From NCBI GenBank assembly GCA_902793875.1, contig CADBFL010000035.1:1-11777 (forward strand): a DNA stretch of 11,777 nucleotides. Direction: 5' to 3'. Below the pieces are notes generated by a model. The model was given only the letters and a program-made list of their open reading frames with translations, was not told the origin of the DNA and searched no databases. The number at the start of each line of letters is the position of its first letter. Positions within the stretch are counted from its first letter, which is position 1. The stretch is from an uncultured Eubacteriales bacterium (GTDB lineage: Bacteria > Bacillota > Clostridia > Peptostreptococcales > Anaerovoracaceae). Below, one piece after another: positions 1 to 7,216 of the stretch. Both the position numbers and the translations under genes were made by a program.

Positions 1-1
1 G

Positions 2-1402
2 ATCTACAATCTCTTCACAAATTTCATCCTGCTGTTCGTGCTGTTCACACACCAGCTCACGCCGGCGCAGCTGATGGCTATCACCGGCATAATGATCGGG
101 GCGAGAGTATTCGATGCTCTTAACGACCCTCTGATGGGCAACATAATCGAAAGGACACGTACACGCTGGGGCAAGTACAAGCCATGGCTGCTGATCGGCA
201 TACTCAGCACCTCCATAGTCGTGTATCTGGCTTTCAACGTCAGGCTCGAGGGCTGGGCATTCATATGGTTCTTCGGCATCATATACTTCGCTTACAGCAT
301 CTCATATACGATGCACGACATATCATACTGGGGCATGATCCCCTCCCTCAGCAAGGAGGGAAGCGTCAGGGACAAGCTCACCGCGATGACAAACCTCGTA
401 GCGGGCATCGGCGGCGGCCTCGCAGGCCTTTTCATCCCTATGTTCACTACCGGAGACAAGACCATCGGAGGCAATGCGCAGACGGCTTACGGAACGGTAG
501 CGCTCATATTCTGCATACTTGCGCCGCTCTTCCTCTTCTTCACCATATTCGGGGTAAAGGAGGACCGTTCGTACATGGACACCACTCCTCCTCCGGTAAG
601 CATAAAAAAGATCGTCTCGACCATCGCGAACAACGATCAGCTGTCGTGGATGTGCCTTATATTCCTCTTCCATCAGATCGGCGCCGACCTGATCATCGGA
701 GGCATAGGATCGACATACATCTACTTCACGTACGGATATAAAGGCGGGCTCTACTCGCTCTTCTCGACCATAGGCCTGTCGGCTTCGGGCATACTGCTCA
801 TAGCATATCCGTGGCTGTCGTCAAAGTGGAAGCGCAAGACTCTCATGAAGGGCTTCGGCGTCGTTCTCATCGCGGGATTCGCACTGATGCTCTGCGCAGG
901 CCTGTTCATGCCTGCAACGATGACTTCGTTCTGGATCACGACCCTCGGATACATGCTGGCTCAGCTCGGCATGAACTGCTACTACGTGATCATGATGCTG
1001 TCTGTCATCAACACGGTCGAATACAACGAGTACAAGAACGGCACGAGAGACGAAGCCATAGTGGCATCGATCAGACCTTTCTTCACTAAGTTCGGGAGCG
1101 CCCTGTGCGTCCTTCTGACATCGGTATCCTATCTGCTTCTGGGAGTCACCGACTATACGAACGAGATAAGCTCTTTCGAGCAGGCGGCCAACATGGGCAC
1201 GATCACCGAGGCACAGAAGCTCGCTTCCATCGATTCTGTCATCGCTTCGGTCACGAGCCTGCAGAGCCACGGCCTGCTGATGGTGATGTGCTTCGTGCCT
1301 CTCATCATGATGCTTGCGACCTACTTTCTGTACAAAAAACATTACATACTCGATGAGGATGAATACGACCGCATCGTTGCCGAACTCGCAGCAAGAAAAT
1401 AG
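2..1402 (+). CDS. MelB-like GPH-family cation:sugar symporter (MFS), 5' partial
   Basis: The reading frame is open from base 2, so the gene starts outside the window; 466 residues remain. By alignment from memory with MelB, about 17-18 N-terminal residues are missing. The protein is very hydrophobic, with about eleven membrane segments visible. The family signature is clear: ARVFDALNDPLMG (bases 101-139), whose two Asp residues match the MelB cation-site Asp55 and Asp59, followed by RTRWGKYKPW. YTMHDISYW (305-331) carries the Asp matching MelB Asp124 of the sugar site. Near the C-terminus EYNEYKNGTRDEA matches the conserved GPH E-x-K-x-G-x-R-x-E block. Such proteins import glycosides, pentosides or hexuronides with Na+ or H+ across the cytoplasmic membrane. 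The substrate cannot be read from sequence and the neighbouring catabolic genes, if any, lie upstream of the window. The GTG at base 38 is an internal codon, not the start. Confidence 0.9.
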   Translation: MYNLFTNFILLFVLFTHQLTPAQLMAITGIMIGARVFDALNDPLMGNIIERTRTRWGKYKPWLLIGILSTSIVVYLAFNVRLEGWAFIWFFGIIYFAYSISYTMHDISYWGMIPSLSKEGSVRDKLTAMTNLVAGIGGGLAGLFIPMFTTGDKTIGGNAQTAYGTVALIFCILAPLFLFFTIFGVKEDRSYMDTTPPPVSIKKIVSTIANNDQLSWMCLIFLFHQIGADLIIGGIGSTYIYFTYGYKGGLYSLFSTIGLSASGILLIAYPWLSSKWKRKTLMKGFGVVLIAGFALMLCAGLFMPATMTSFWITTLGYMLAQLGMNCYYVIMMLSVINTVEYNEYKNGTRDEAIVASIRPFFTKFGSALCVLLTSVSYLLLGVTDYTNEISSFEQAANMGTITEAQKLASIDSVIASVTSLQSHGLLMVMCFVPLIMMLATYFLYKKHYILDEDEYDRIVAELAARK

Positions 1403-1426
1403 CAGTGAGACCGCTGATGAGCACTT

Positions 1427-1457
1427 TAAGAGGCCAGGGGCATCCCCTGGCCTTTTA
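1427..1457 (+). terminator. Intrinsic terminator of the GPH symporter gene
   Basis: A 10-bp stem, AGGCCAGGGG (1431-1440) with CCCCTGGCCT (1444-1453), closes a 3-nt CAT loop. It lies 28 nt after the symporter stop and is followed by TTTT (1453-1456); flanking TTAA/TTAA extends the pairing. It sits between convergent genes. On the minus strand only a poor T-run follows the stem, so it probably serves queT less well. Confidence 0.85.
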
Positions 1458-1481
1458 ACAAGCCTCAGGCTCGCTGCCTGT

Positions 1482-1985
1482 CTACGCGTCCGGCTGGTCG
1501 CTGAATAATCCAATGCTTCTTTTGAGCAGCGCCGTCGCCAGCAGTTCGCCGAGAATGAAGCATCCTCCGACCTCTCCGATGAATATCTGCAGCGCCAGCA
1601 GAGGTATCACCGTATCCGTAAAGCCGTATCCGTAATACAGAACGAACGGGATTATCACCGTGTTGGATATTATCGCCGGGACGGGCACAAGCCATCTGTT
1701 GCGTCTGAGCATCAGACCTCCCCATGCTCCGATAAGCGTGGCGAGGCTTCCGAATATGACGTCCACGACTATGCCTCCGCCCAGCAGATTCGCGATCAGG
1801 CAGCCTATAAACAGTCCCGGCACTGCCGCCGGCGTAAAGAGAGGCATTATGCACAGGGCCTCTGCTATCCTCAGCTGCACGGGGCCGAAGGATATCGGCG
1901 CGAACACCATCGTTAGCACAACATAGGCAGCTGCGATCACAGCTCCCTGGGCGATCCACCGGACCTTTGGATCCTGGTTTTTCAT
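1482..1985 (-). CDS. queT: QueT family transporter (ECF substrate-binding S component for a queuosine precursor)
   Basis: A 167-residue integral membrane protein with about five to six hydrophobic segments. Family blocks: FGPVQLRIAEAL (33-44), IGCLIANLLGGG (60-71), DVIFGSLATLIGAWGG (75-90) and IGEVGGCFILGE (136-147). QueT proteins are S components of energy-coupling-factor transporters and are thought to bring in preQ1, preQ0 or queuine for tRNA queuosine synthesis. The shared EcfA/A'/T energising module is not in the window. The start is the ATG at 1985, preceded by AAAGGAG with a longish 11-nt gap; no other in-frame Met lies near. The gene has its own promoter and a structured ~86-nt leader. 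Function is by family, not shown here. Confidence 0.88.
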   Translation of the reverse strand: MKNQDPKVRWIAQGAVIAAAYVVLTMVFAPISFGPVQLRIAEALCIMPLFTPAAVPGLFIGCLIANLLGGGIVVDVIFGSLATLIGAWGGLMLRRNRWLVPVPAIISNTVIIPFVLYYGYGFTDTVIPLLALQIFIGEVGGCFILGELLATALLKRSIGLFSDQPDA

Positions 1986-2072
1986 GATATTCTTTTCTCC
2001 TTTGGTTTTAGTATTTTACGAGCAGGATATCGGACCCGAACTGCTCGTCCGGTCATTTTTCGCAGACCGGCA
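1986..2072 (-). promoter_or_regulatory. Structured 5' leader of queT, candidate preQ1-type riboswitch (class not assigned)
   Basis: Between the predicted start of transcription and queT, the minus-strand RNA contains hairpin 1, CCGGTC (2070-2065) with GACCGG (2054-2049) around a 10-nt A-rich loop, and hairpin 2, ACGAGCAG (2048-2041) with CTGCTCGT (2025-2018) around a 15-nt loop. A third complement, CGGAC (2051-2047) with GTCCG (2035-2031), reuses bases of hairpin 1 and would cross hairpin 2, allowing an H-type pseudoknot or a switch. An A-rich tail (2017-2001) runs into AAGGAG. QueT genes are often under preQ1 riboswitches. The A-rich tail recalls preQ1-I and the CCAAAGGAGAA end recalls preQ1-II, but I cannot align either core. 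The structure is seen; the ligand is inferred. Confidence 0.5.
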
Positions 2073-2076
2073 AGCG

Positions 2077-3213
2077 CTATTGTACCACAGTTTGCTTTAT
2101 TGTCAAAAAGTATTTCACTGCTGCGTCAAGATACAGTTCTTCTGCGCGGCGCATCGCTTCCTCTGTGCTCATGCCTTCAGGCGCCGTCTCTATTATCCTG
2201 CTTATGCCGCAGCCGTAAAGTCCTTCCCAGCCGTCGCCGAGACGTCCGACGATCGCAGTTACCGGCACTCCGGCCTTTTTCGCTCTCAGCGCGACCCCCT
2301 GCATCAGTTTTCCCTCAAGGCTCTGGGAATCAGCCATCCCCTCGCCCGTGATGACAAGATCGGCGTCCTTTATTATTCCGTCGAAATCCACAAGATCGAG
2401 CACCGTCTCGACGCCGGGCCTGAGTTCCGCTCCGAGCAGCGCGCGGAGCGCTGCCCCGAGACCTCCCGCAGCGCCTGATCCGGGCACGCGATCGCAGTCG
2501 ATGCCGGAAGTCTTTTCAAGAACGTCCCTGTAAGAGACCATGCCCCTTTCAAGGATATCAAGAGTCTCCCTGTCCGCCCCTTTCTGAGGCCCGTATACGA
2601 AAGTCGCTCCGTCAGGCCCTGTCAGAGGATTTCTCACATCGCACATGACCGTGAAGCGGCATTCGTTCAGACGCAGGTCCGCTTCAGAAGAATCGATCGA
2701 AGCGACGCTCCCGAGGCTGCAGCCCGCTCCCGGCAGCTTATGCCCCTTTTCGTCCCTGAAAACATAACCGAGGGCGCTCATGCAGCCCATTCCCCCGTCG
2801 TTTGTAGCAGAGCCTCCTATGGCTATGGTGATATCCCGCGCGCCCCTGTCCATCGCGTCTTTTATCAGCTCTCCGGTCCCGTACGAAGAAGTGATCATCG
2901 GATCCCTTTTTTCTTCAGGCACCAGAACGAGGCCCGACGCGGCGGCCATCTCGATCATCGCCCTGCCTCCCGGCAGCATGCCGTATGCGGCGTCCACGGC
3001 ATTCATCAGCGGATCGCGGACCTTCGCCGTCACCATCATGCCCCCCGCCGCAGCAGTCACGGCAAACGCCGTGCCTTCGCCTCCGTCGGCGACAGGTATC
3101 CCTGTCACGACGGCGCCGGGGAGAACTTCTTTCGCCGCCCTTTCGATCAGCTCAGCGGCCTTCATGCTCGAAAGGCTTCCCTTGAACGAATCGCTTGCGC
3201 AGACTATCTTCAT
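2077..3213 (-). CDS. glxK: Glycerate kinase (GlxK/GarK type)
   Basis: A 378-residue cytoplasmic protein, normal length for this family. It phosphorylates D-glycerate with ATP, most members giving 2-phosphoglycerate. Family motifs in order: DSFKGSLS (8-15), PVADGGEGT (40-48), GGSATNDGG (133-141), CDVRNPLTG (191-199), VYGPQKGA (206-213), PGSGAAGGLGAAL (244-256) and DLVITGEG...DSQSLEGK (285-302), the last with the conserved Asp295. The start overlaps the upstream dehydrogenase stop in an ATGA (3213-3210), which implies translational coupling and supports that protein being a hydroxypyruvate reductase. No terminator follows; the queT promoter and leader come directly after. The symbol glxK rather than garK is a choice of convention. 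Confidence 0.92.
   Translation of the reverse strand: MKIVCASDSFKGSLSSMKAAELIERAAKEVLPGAVVTGIPVADGGEGTAFAVTAAAGGMMVTAKVRDPLMNAVDAAYGMLPGGRAMIEMAAASGLVLVPEEKRDPMITSSYGTGELIKDAMDRGARDITIAIGGSATNDGGMGCMSALGYVFRDEKGHKLPGAGCSLGSVASIDSSEADLRLNECRFTVMCDVRNPLTGPDGATFVYGPQKGADRETLDILERGMVSYRDVLEKTSGIDCDRVPGSGAAGGLGAALRALLGAELRPGVETVLDLVDFDGIIKDADLVITGEGMADSQSLEGKLMQGVALRAKKAGVPVTAIVGRLGDGWEGLYGCGISRIIETAPEGMSTEEAMRRAEELYLDAAVKYFLTIKQTVVQ
2079..2106 (-). promoter_or_regulatory. Sigma-A promoter of queT inside the 3' end of the glycerate kinase gene
   Basis: On the minus strand a perfect -35 TTGACA (2106-2101) is followed after 16 bp by TACAAT (2084-2079), with a TG one base upstream of the -10 (extended -10). 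Transcription should start near 2072. The whole promoter lies in the last codons of the glycerate kinase gene; the -10 overlaps its stop codon (2079-2077). Confidence 0.75.
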
Positions 3214-4184
3214 TTATTCACCACGTTTACCGGCTTTCCATCCGCCCATGCGCGGATATTGTCTGCCGTGATGTCCATTATCCTCTGACGCGCTTCCTTC
3301 GCCGCCCAGGATATGTGCGGAGTGATTATCATGTTCTTTGCGCCGAGGAGCGGATTGTCGGCGCTGACAGGCTCCGTTGATACCACATCCACTGCAGCGG
3401 CATATATCTTTCCGCTTTCAAGAGCGTCCGCAAGATCCTGCTCGTCAACGAGGGGACCTCTGCTGTTGTTTATGAGTATCACGCCGTCCTTCATCTTTGC
3501 GATATTCTCTCTGCGTATGATCCTCTCGGTCTCCGGGAAGAGCGGGCAATGCAGAAAAATAACATCCGAACGCGCGAAAAGATCGTCGATCTCCGTGTAT
3601 TCCGCGACCTTCTCTCCGGACTCTGTCCTGTGCGAGTCATACGCTATGACCTTCATCTCAAGAGCGTTCAGTATCCTGGCGGTCGCCTGACCGATGCGCC
3701 CCAGACCGATTATGCCGGCCGTTTTGCCGGCGAGCTCAATCATCGGATAGTCCCAGAAGCACCAGTCGATGTTGTTCTGCCATTTTCCGGCCTTGACCTC
3801 CCTGTCATGATGGCCGAAGTGAGAACATATCTCCAGCAGCAGACCCACCGCATACTGGCTCACTATGTGCGTCCCGTACGTAGGTACGTTGATCACGTCT
3901 ATGCCCCTGCTCCTTGCATATTCGACATCGACGATATTGTATCCCGTCGCGAGAATGAATACGGCCTTAAGATCCGGACATTTGTCCATCGTCGCTGCGC
4001 TTACCGGCGTCTTGTTCACGATCGCAATGTCGGCATCGCCTATTCTCTCAGCGATAAGGTCCGACTCGGCGTACGAGGTCCTGTCATATACCGTGACGTC
4101 ACCGAGTTCCTCTATCTGTTCCCAGCTGAGATCTCCCGGATTCTCGGTATATCCGTCCAGGATGACTATCTTGTGCTTTTCCAT
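3210..4184 (-). CDS. hprA: D-2-hydroxyacid dehydrogenase, probably hydroxypyruvate reductase / glycerate dehydrogenase
   Basis: A 324-residue NAD(P)-dependent dehydrogenase of the D-isomer-specific family. The nucleotide fold has GLGRIG (160-165). The catalytic triad is visible as Arg242 (NNSRGPLVDE), Glu271 (STEP) and His290 (TPHISWAAKEAR). The PHI-x-WA-x-KEAR pattern is typical of glycerate dehydrogenases. It should reduce hydroxypyruvate to D-glycerate, which the overlapping glycerate kinase gene product then phosphorylates. The start is the ATG at 4184, set by AAGGAG (4198-4193) 8 nt upstream. The open frame runs on upstream to 4529, but that part overlaps the next gene in another frame and is Arg/Ser-rich shadow sequence. 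No clear promoter lies directly upstream, and a hairpin with a T-run sits 19-22 nt before the start. D-lactate or another 2-ketoacid is a possible alternative substrate. Confidence 0.85.
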   Translation of the reverse strand: MEKHKIVILDGYTENPGDLSWEQIEELGDVTVYDRTSYAESDLIAERIGDADIAIVNKTPVSAATMDKCPDLKAVFILATGYNIVDVEYARSRGIDVINVPTYGTHIVSQYAVGLLLEICSHFGHHDREVKAGKWQNNIDWCFWDYPMIELAGKTAGIIGLGRIGQATARILNALEMKVIAYDSHRTESGEKVAEYTEIDDLFARSDVIFLHCPLFPETERIIRRENIAKMKDGVILINNSRGPLVDEQDLADALESGKIYAAAVDVVSTEPVSADNPLLGAKNMIITPHISWAAKEARQRIMDITADNIRAWADGKPVNVVNK

Positions 4185-4202
4185 TGATGGCTCTCCTTGT
4201 TC

Positions 4203-4231
4203 AAAAGGCGGCAGAGCATCACCCTGCCGCC
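4203..4231 (-). terminator. Terminator or attenuator hairpin between the 11-mer-repeat gene and hprA
   Basis: On the minus strand GGCGGCAG (4231-4224) pairs with CTGCCGCC (4214-4207) around a 9-nt loop, followed at once by TTTT (4206-4203) and then by the hprA ribosome binding site. It lies 24 nt after the upstream stop codon. With only 70 nt between the genes and no visible promoter after the hairpin, hprA is either expressed by partial readthrough or from a promoter inside the upstream gene. Confidence 0.7.
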
Positions 4232-4254
4232 ATTCGCTGTAATGAACGATGTTC

Positions 4255-4866
4255 TTATTCTCCGTCGATATCTTCTCCGAGGTCTCTGAGGATCTCTCTT
4301 GCCTTCGTGCAGGCCGGGCAGTCGCAGTATGTCTTGCCCTCCGCCTTGAGAGCCTCGGCGTGAGCTTTGATCTGCTCGGCGGCCTCCTCTCCGATGTCCT
4401 CTCTGACCTTAGGATCGCTGAAGTGCTCGATGGTCTCGCTGACAGTCGCGATGCCTTCCTTGAGCTTCGCAACGAATTCGCTCTCTGTGACCTTGTCGAT
4501 CGTCGGAGACGCCTTGCCTTTGAGTTCATCGATCTTCGGAGCCGCCTTGTCCTTCAGTTCTTCGAGCTTCGGTCCTGCTTTTTCCTTCAGATCATCGATC
4601 GCCGGACCTGCCTTGTCGGCGAATTTTTCGGCGCCTTCCGTGAACTTCTCGCCTGCCTCGTTCATCTTTTCGCTGAACTTCATGGAAGCATCAGAGAACG
4701 ATTCGGCGGCATCGCCGAGTTTATCCCATGCCTTGCCGGCTTTTTCCTTCACATCATACTTCGCGTCTGCCTCTGCGAGCCACTTCTCGGCCGCATCTCT
4801 GAGCGGCGCATATACATGACCGTCAAGCATCTCTTTTACTTTATCCACTGTTTTCTTATCTGCCAT
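4255..4866 (-). CDS. Uncharacterised 11-residue-repeat helical protein with C-terminal CxCxxC
   Basis: A 203-residue, highly charged protein rich in Lys, Glu, Ala and Asp, with no signal peptide or membrane segment. Residues 63-128 are six consecutive 11-residue units, each starting with Lys; the best conserved are KAGPAIDDLKE, KAGPKLEELKD and KAAPKIDELKG (85-117). This 11-residue periodicity is seen in LEA and apolipoprotein-like amphipathic helices that lie on membranes or protect proteins. The C-terminus holds YCDCPACTKAREIL (180-193), a possible metal site with Cys181, Cys183 and Cys186. From memory, the first ~35 and last ~50 residues resemble small (~110 aa) clostridial proteins often labelled Hsp90-like without support; here the repeat would be an insertion between those ends. 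The start has a good AGGAGG 7-8 nt upstream. Function unknown; the gene call itself is firm. Confidence 0.8.
   Translation of the reverse strand: MADKKTVDKVKEMLDGHVYAPLRDAAEKWLAEADAKYDVKEKAGKAWDKLGDAAESFSDASMKFSEKMNEAGEKFTEGAEKFADKAGPAIDDLKEKAGPKLEELKDKAAPKIDELKGKASPTIDKVTESEFVAKLKEGIATVSETIEHFSDPKVREDIGEEAAEQIKAHAEALKAEGKTYCDCPACTKAREILRDLGEDIDGE
4483..4680 (-). repeat. Six tandem degenerate 33-bp units coding an 11-residue repeat
   Basis: Codons 63-128 of the uncharacterised gene form six in-phase units with Lys at position 1 of each (residues 63, 74, 85, 96, 107, 118). Units 3-6 share K-A-[GAS]-P at positions 1-4 and an acidic-hydrophobic-Lys second half. The units differ at DNA level, so the repeat is kept by selection on protein sequence rather than by recent duplication. 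Confidence 0.75.
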
Positions 4867-4935
4867 GTCTGTCCCTCCTGATCCTGATTGAAAAATATAT
4901 CCACATTCAGTTTTGCGTTGAAACGGATCGCATAT

Positions 4936-4944
4936 AGTATATCA
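4936..4944 (-). promoter_or_regulatory. Candidate extended -10 promoter for the 11-mer-repeat gene
   Basis: On the minus strand TGA-TATACT (4944-4936) is an extended -10 element in the 116-nt gap between the U32 gene stop and this gene. No good -35 is seen. Transcription would start near 4929, leaving a ~62-nt leader. The rest of the gap holds only a short CGGAC/GTCCG inverted repeat (4952-4965) without a T-run, so readthrough from the U32 gene is also possible. Confidence 0.45.
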
Positions 4945-4982
4945 CAGGTCCCGGACTGCTGTCCGCAGTTTCTCAAGCCGTA

Positions 4983-7193
4983 TCAGAATATCAGCGTCTT
5001 GTCGCCAGACGGAGCCGTTTCCACCCTGTGCTCCGCGCCCTTTCTGTCGGTCAGAACGTCCGCGGCTACCGGGTGTTCAGTCACCATGAGCGGGATTCCT
5101 CTCTCATCGGAGATGCCGGTCTCGTGAGAAGGCATGAAGATCTCCGCCCCGAGCTCTTCATACGCCAGCTCAGCCTGCCTGTTGTAAACGTTCAGACCGT
5201 AGTCGCCGTACACCTTCACGCCCGCGTCCCTGAACCTTTCGATCCAGCCGAGGTTTCCGATCAGTATACCTCTGTCCCTGCACGCGTCCGCGATCTCATC
5301 GAATCTGCTTTCGATGAAAGCGTCGAGATTCCCTCTGGAAACATTCAGTATGTACGGCAGCGCTGTCTCCGGCATGACCCTGCCCTCATCGCATGCCCTC
5401 ATGAAATCCTCCAGAGGCACCGGACGGATGCCGCTTTTTTTCATCCTGTCCCTGTATGCATCTATATCCAGCACGGACGTCCCGAGCTTTTCGGCCTCCT
5501 TTATCTCTTCCGTCCTCTCTTTTGTGAGTTTCGGGCTTCTGCCGGAAACGGCCGCCTTCAGCCGTTTATCCAGAAGCTCGTCTGATGCTTTTCTCCTCAT
5601 CCTGTTGACGACGGACAGCGGCATCATTATGCCTTCATCCATCTGTATGTCGATGCCCGTAAGACCCGGATCATATGCCGTGTCTCCGAGCCTTCTGAGG
5701 CTGCTTTCTACCTTCGCGGCGTCTGTAGGGGCCCTCTCGGCAAGCTCTGTCCGGTGATCGGCGACTGTCTCGACGCTGATGTCCGCCCTGACATCAGTCA
5801 TGACCAGTACCGGGAACTGACCCTCCCTTGCCGTGAACTGCATGGTGACGGGGATCTTTCTTTCGGGAGCGTCAAGCGCTCTGTCCATGAGCTTCCTGTC
5901 GGTCACTTTGAACGCCAGGTCTCCCGTCATGACTCCTCTTTCAAAGTCCCCCGCGAGGATATATCCGTCACCGAGATCCTTTATATATGTGCATACATTG
6001 CCTACAGGAGAATTTACAAGATAATCCCTGTCCTCGCTCCTGAACTCTATGCCGTCGCTTTTTTCGATCCCTATCCCCGGCGCTCCGGCGGATCTGTCGA
6101 GCCGGATGCATACGAGCTCCCTGCCGCGCCTGAGAGCTCCCCTGGCAGCAGACTTCTCGTCTTTTTCGCTCACTTTGTTCTCGCTGTCTATGACGGCTGT
6201 AACGCGTCCGAGGCAGAGGCCCTGGTTCTTCGGGCTTGCTCCTGACAGGAGATCTTCTCCCGGGTTCCCGTCGATATATCCCTCGGTGAAGTCTCCGCGG
6301 TTGAATATCTGTCTGAGTTCGAGCAGGTCCTCTTCGTCGACCGAGTACATGTCTTTTGCCGCTTTTTCTCCGTGCTCCCTGACCAGTCTGTCATAAAGGT
6401 CTATGTACTTGCGGTATGTCCTCGTGACTATGGCGACATATTCGGGGCTTTTCATCCTTCCTTCTATCTTGAAGGAGGCCGCTCCGCTCGTCACCAGGTC
6501 GGGTATGCGGCCGATGAGGCAGAGATCTTTCGGACTGAGAGCGTAGTACGTATTGCCGTTTTCGTCCGTGTATGCATGTCTGCAAGGCTGGGCGCAGGTG
6601 CCGCGGTTTCCGGTCCTGCCGCTTCCGCCTCCCGTGACTCTGCTCATCTGGCACTGCCCCGAATAACACATGCACAGCGCTCCGTGGACGAAGACCTCAA
6701 CGTCCATCGGTCTTTCAAGGGACCTGCAGTAAACCGCAAGCTTTGTGATCTCGTCAAGACTCAGCTCCCTTGCAGGCACCACCCTGCTGAATCCCAGCTT
6801 CGAAGCGGTCCCGGCAGCCTCTGTATTGTACAGAGTGCCCTGGGTGGACAGATGCAGCGGAAGGTCCGGGAGGTATTTTTTAAGAAGCCTCGCAAGACCG
6901 AGGTCCTGGATTATGACTCCGTCCACTCCCGTGCCGTATATGTAATTGCAGTATTCGAAAGCCCTGGCAAGTTCGCTGTCGTTCACCAGAGTATTGATGG
7001 TCATATACACCTTCACGCCGTGAGCGTGAGCATAATTCACTGCATCGGGCAGTTCCTCATCGCTGAAGTTGTCTGCGAATATCCTTGCATTGAAGGCCAT
7101 GCCGCCCATGTACACGGCATCCGCGCCGTTATTGACCGCCGCGATCAGGTGCGGCTTTCCTCCCACCGGAGCCAGCAGTTCGGGTTTGTTCAT
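4983..7193 (-). CDS. U32-family (collagenase-like) protein with DUF3656-type C-terminal region, RlhA/TrhP-related
   Basis: A 736-residue protein. The N-terminal U32 domain starts PELLAPVGG and holds ADAVYMGG (25-31), HLSTQGT (114-120) and VFVHGALCMCYSGQC (167-181), NRGTCAQPCR (196-205), SPKDLC (220-225) and SFKIEGRMKSPEY (240-252). Cys174, Cys181, Cys200 and Cys225 match the four Cys that ligate an Fe-S cluster in UbiU-type members. Although named peptidases, studied relatives act in hydroxylation: TrhP on tRNA U34, RlhA on 23S rRNA C2501, UbiU/V on ubiquinone. Length and the region after ~300, including the RxxRRKASDELLDKRL block (531-545), resemble RlhA. The Cys-rich module I expect near the C-terminus of many relatives is not present. 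The start at 7193 is chosen because GGAGG lies 8 nt upstream; an in-frame ATG at 7235 would lie upstream of the predicted promoter. Confidence 0.85.
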   Translation of the reverse strand: MNKPELLAPVGGKPHLIAAVNNGADAVYMGGMAFNARIFADNFSDEELPDAVNYAHAHGVKVYMTINTLVNDSELARAFEYCNYIYGTGVDGVIIQDLGLARLLKKYLPDLPLHLSTQGTLYNTEAAGTASKLGFSRVVPARELSLDEITKLAVYCRSLERPMDVEVFVHGALCMCYSGQCQMSRVTGGGSGRTGNRGTCAQPCRHAYTDENGNTYYALSPKDLCLIGRIPDLVTSGAASFKIEGRMKSPEYVAIVTRTYRKYIDLYDRLVREHGEKAAKDMYSVDEEDLLELRQIFNRGDFTEGYIDGNPGEDLLSGASPKNQGLCLGRVTAVIDSENKVSEKDEKSAARGALRRGRELVCIRLDRSAGAPGIGIEKSDGIEFRSEDRDYLVNSPVGNVCTYIKDLGDGYILAGDFERGVMTGDLAFKVTDRKLMDRALDAPERKIPVTMQFTAREGQFPVLVMTDVRADISVETVADHRTELAERAPTDAAKVESSLRRLGDTAYDPGLTGIDIQMDEGIMMPLSVVNRMRRKASDELLDKRLKAAVSGRSPKLTKERTEEIKEAEKLGTSVLDIDAYRDRMKKSGIRPVPLEDFMRACDEGRVMPETALPYILNVSRGNLDAFIESRFDEIADACRDRGILIGNLGWIERFRDAGVKVYGDYGLNVYNRQAELAYEELGAEIFMPSHETGISDERGIPLMVTEHPVAADVLTDRKGAEHRVETAPSGDKTLIF

Positions 7194-7201
7194 ATCAGTG
7201 T

Positions 7202-7206
7202 CCTCC
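7202..7206 (-). promoter_or_regulatory. Ribosome binding site that fixes the U32 gene start
   Basis: GGAGG on the minus strand, 8 nt before the ATG at 7193-7191. It selects the MNKPELLAPVGG start over the ATG 42 nt upstream, which has no such site. Confidence 0.8.
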
Positions 7207-7216
7207 GCTACTGCAG

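Noticed and set aside
1465..1959. Second minus-strand frame overlapping queT
   Set aside because: The Arg/Gly-rich product has no membrane segments or motifs; the overlapping frame gives a clear QueT protein.
1986..2072. Definite assignment of the queT leader to preQ1-I or preQ1-II
   Set aside because: Only the A-rich tail and the CCAAAGGAGAA end are reminiscent; the conserved loop and pseudoknot sequences of either class could not be aligned by eye.
4185..4529. N-terminal extension of the dehydrogenase frame
   Set aside because: It overlaps the repeat protein gene in another frame, is Arg/Ser-rich low-complexity sequence, spans the terminator hairpin, and the ATG at 4184 has a proper ribosome binding site and family-like N-terminus.
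4249..4881. Plus-strand open frames opposite the 11-mer-repeat gene, rich in Ser, Phe and Leu
   Set aside because: They mirror the 33-bp period of the minus-strand gene and have no ribosome binding site; the minus-strand frame has AGGAGG, ordered helices and a conserved-looking Cys tail.
4952..4965. CGGAC/GTCCG inverted repeat after the U32 gene as a terminator
   Set aside because: The stem is only 5 bp and no T-run follows on the minus strand.
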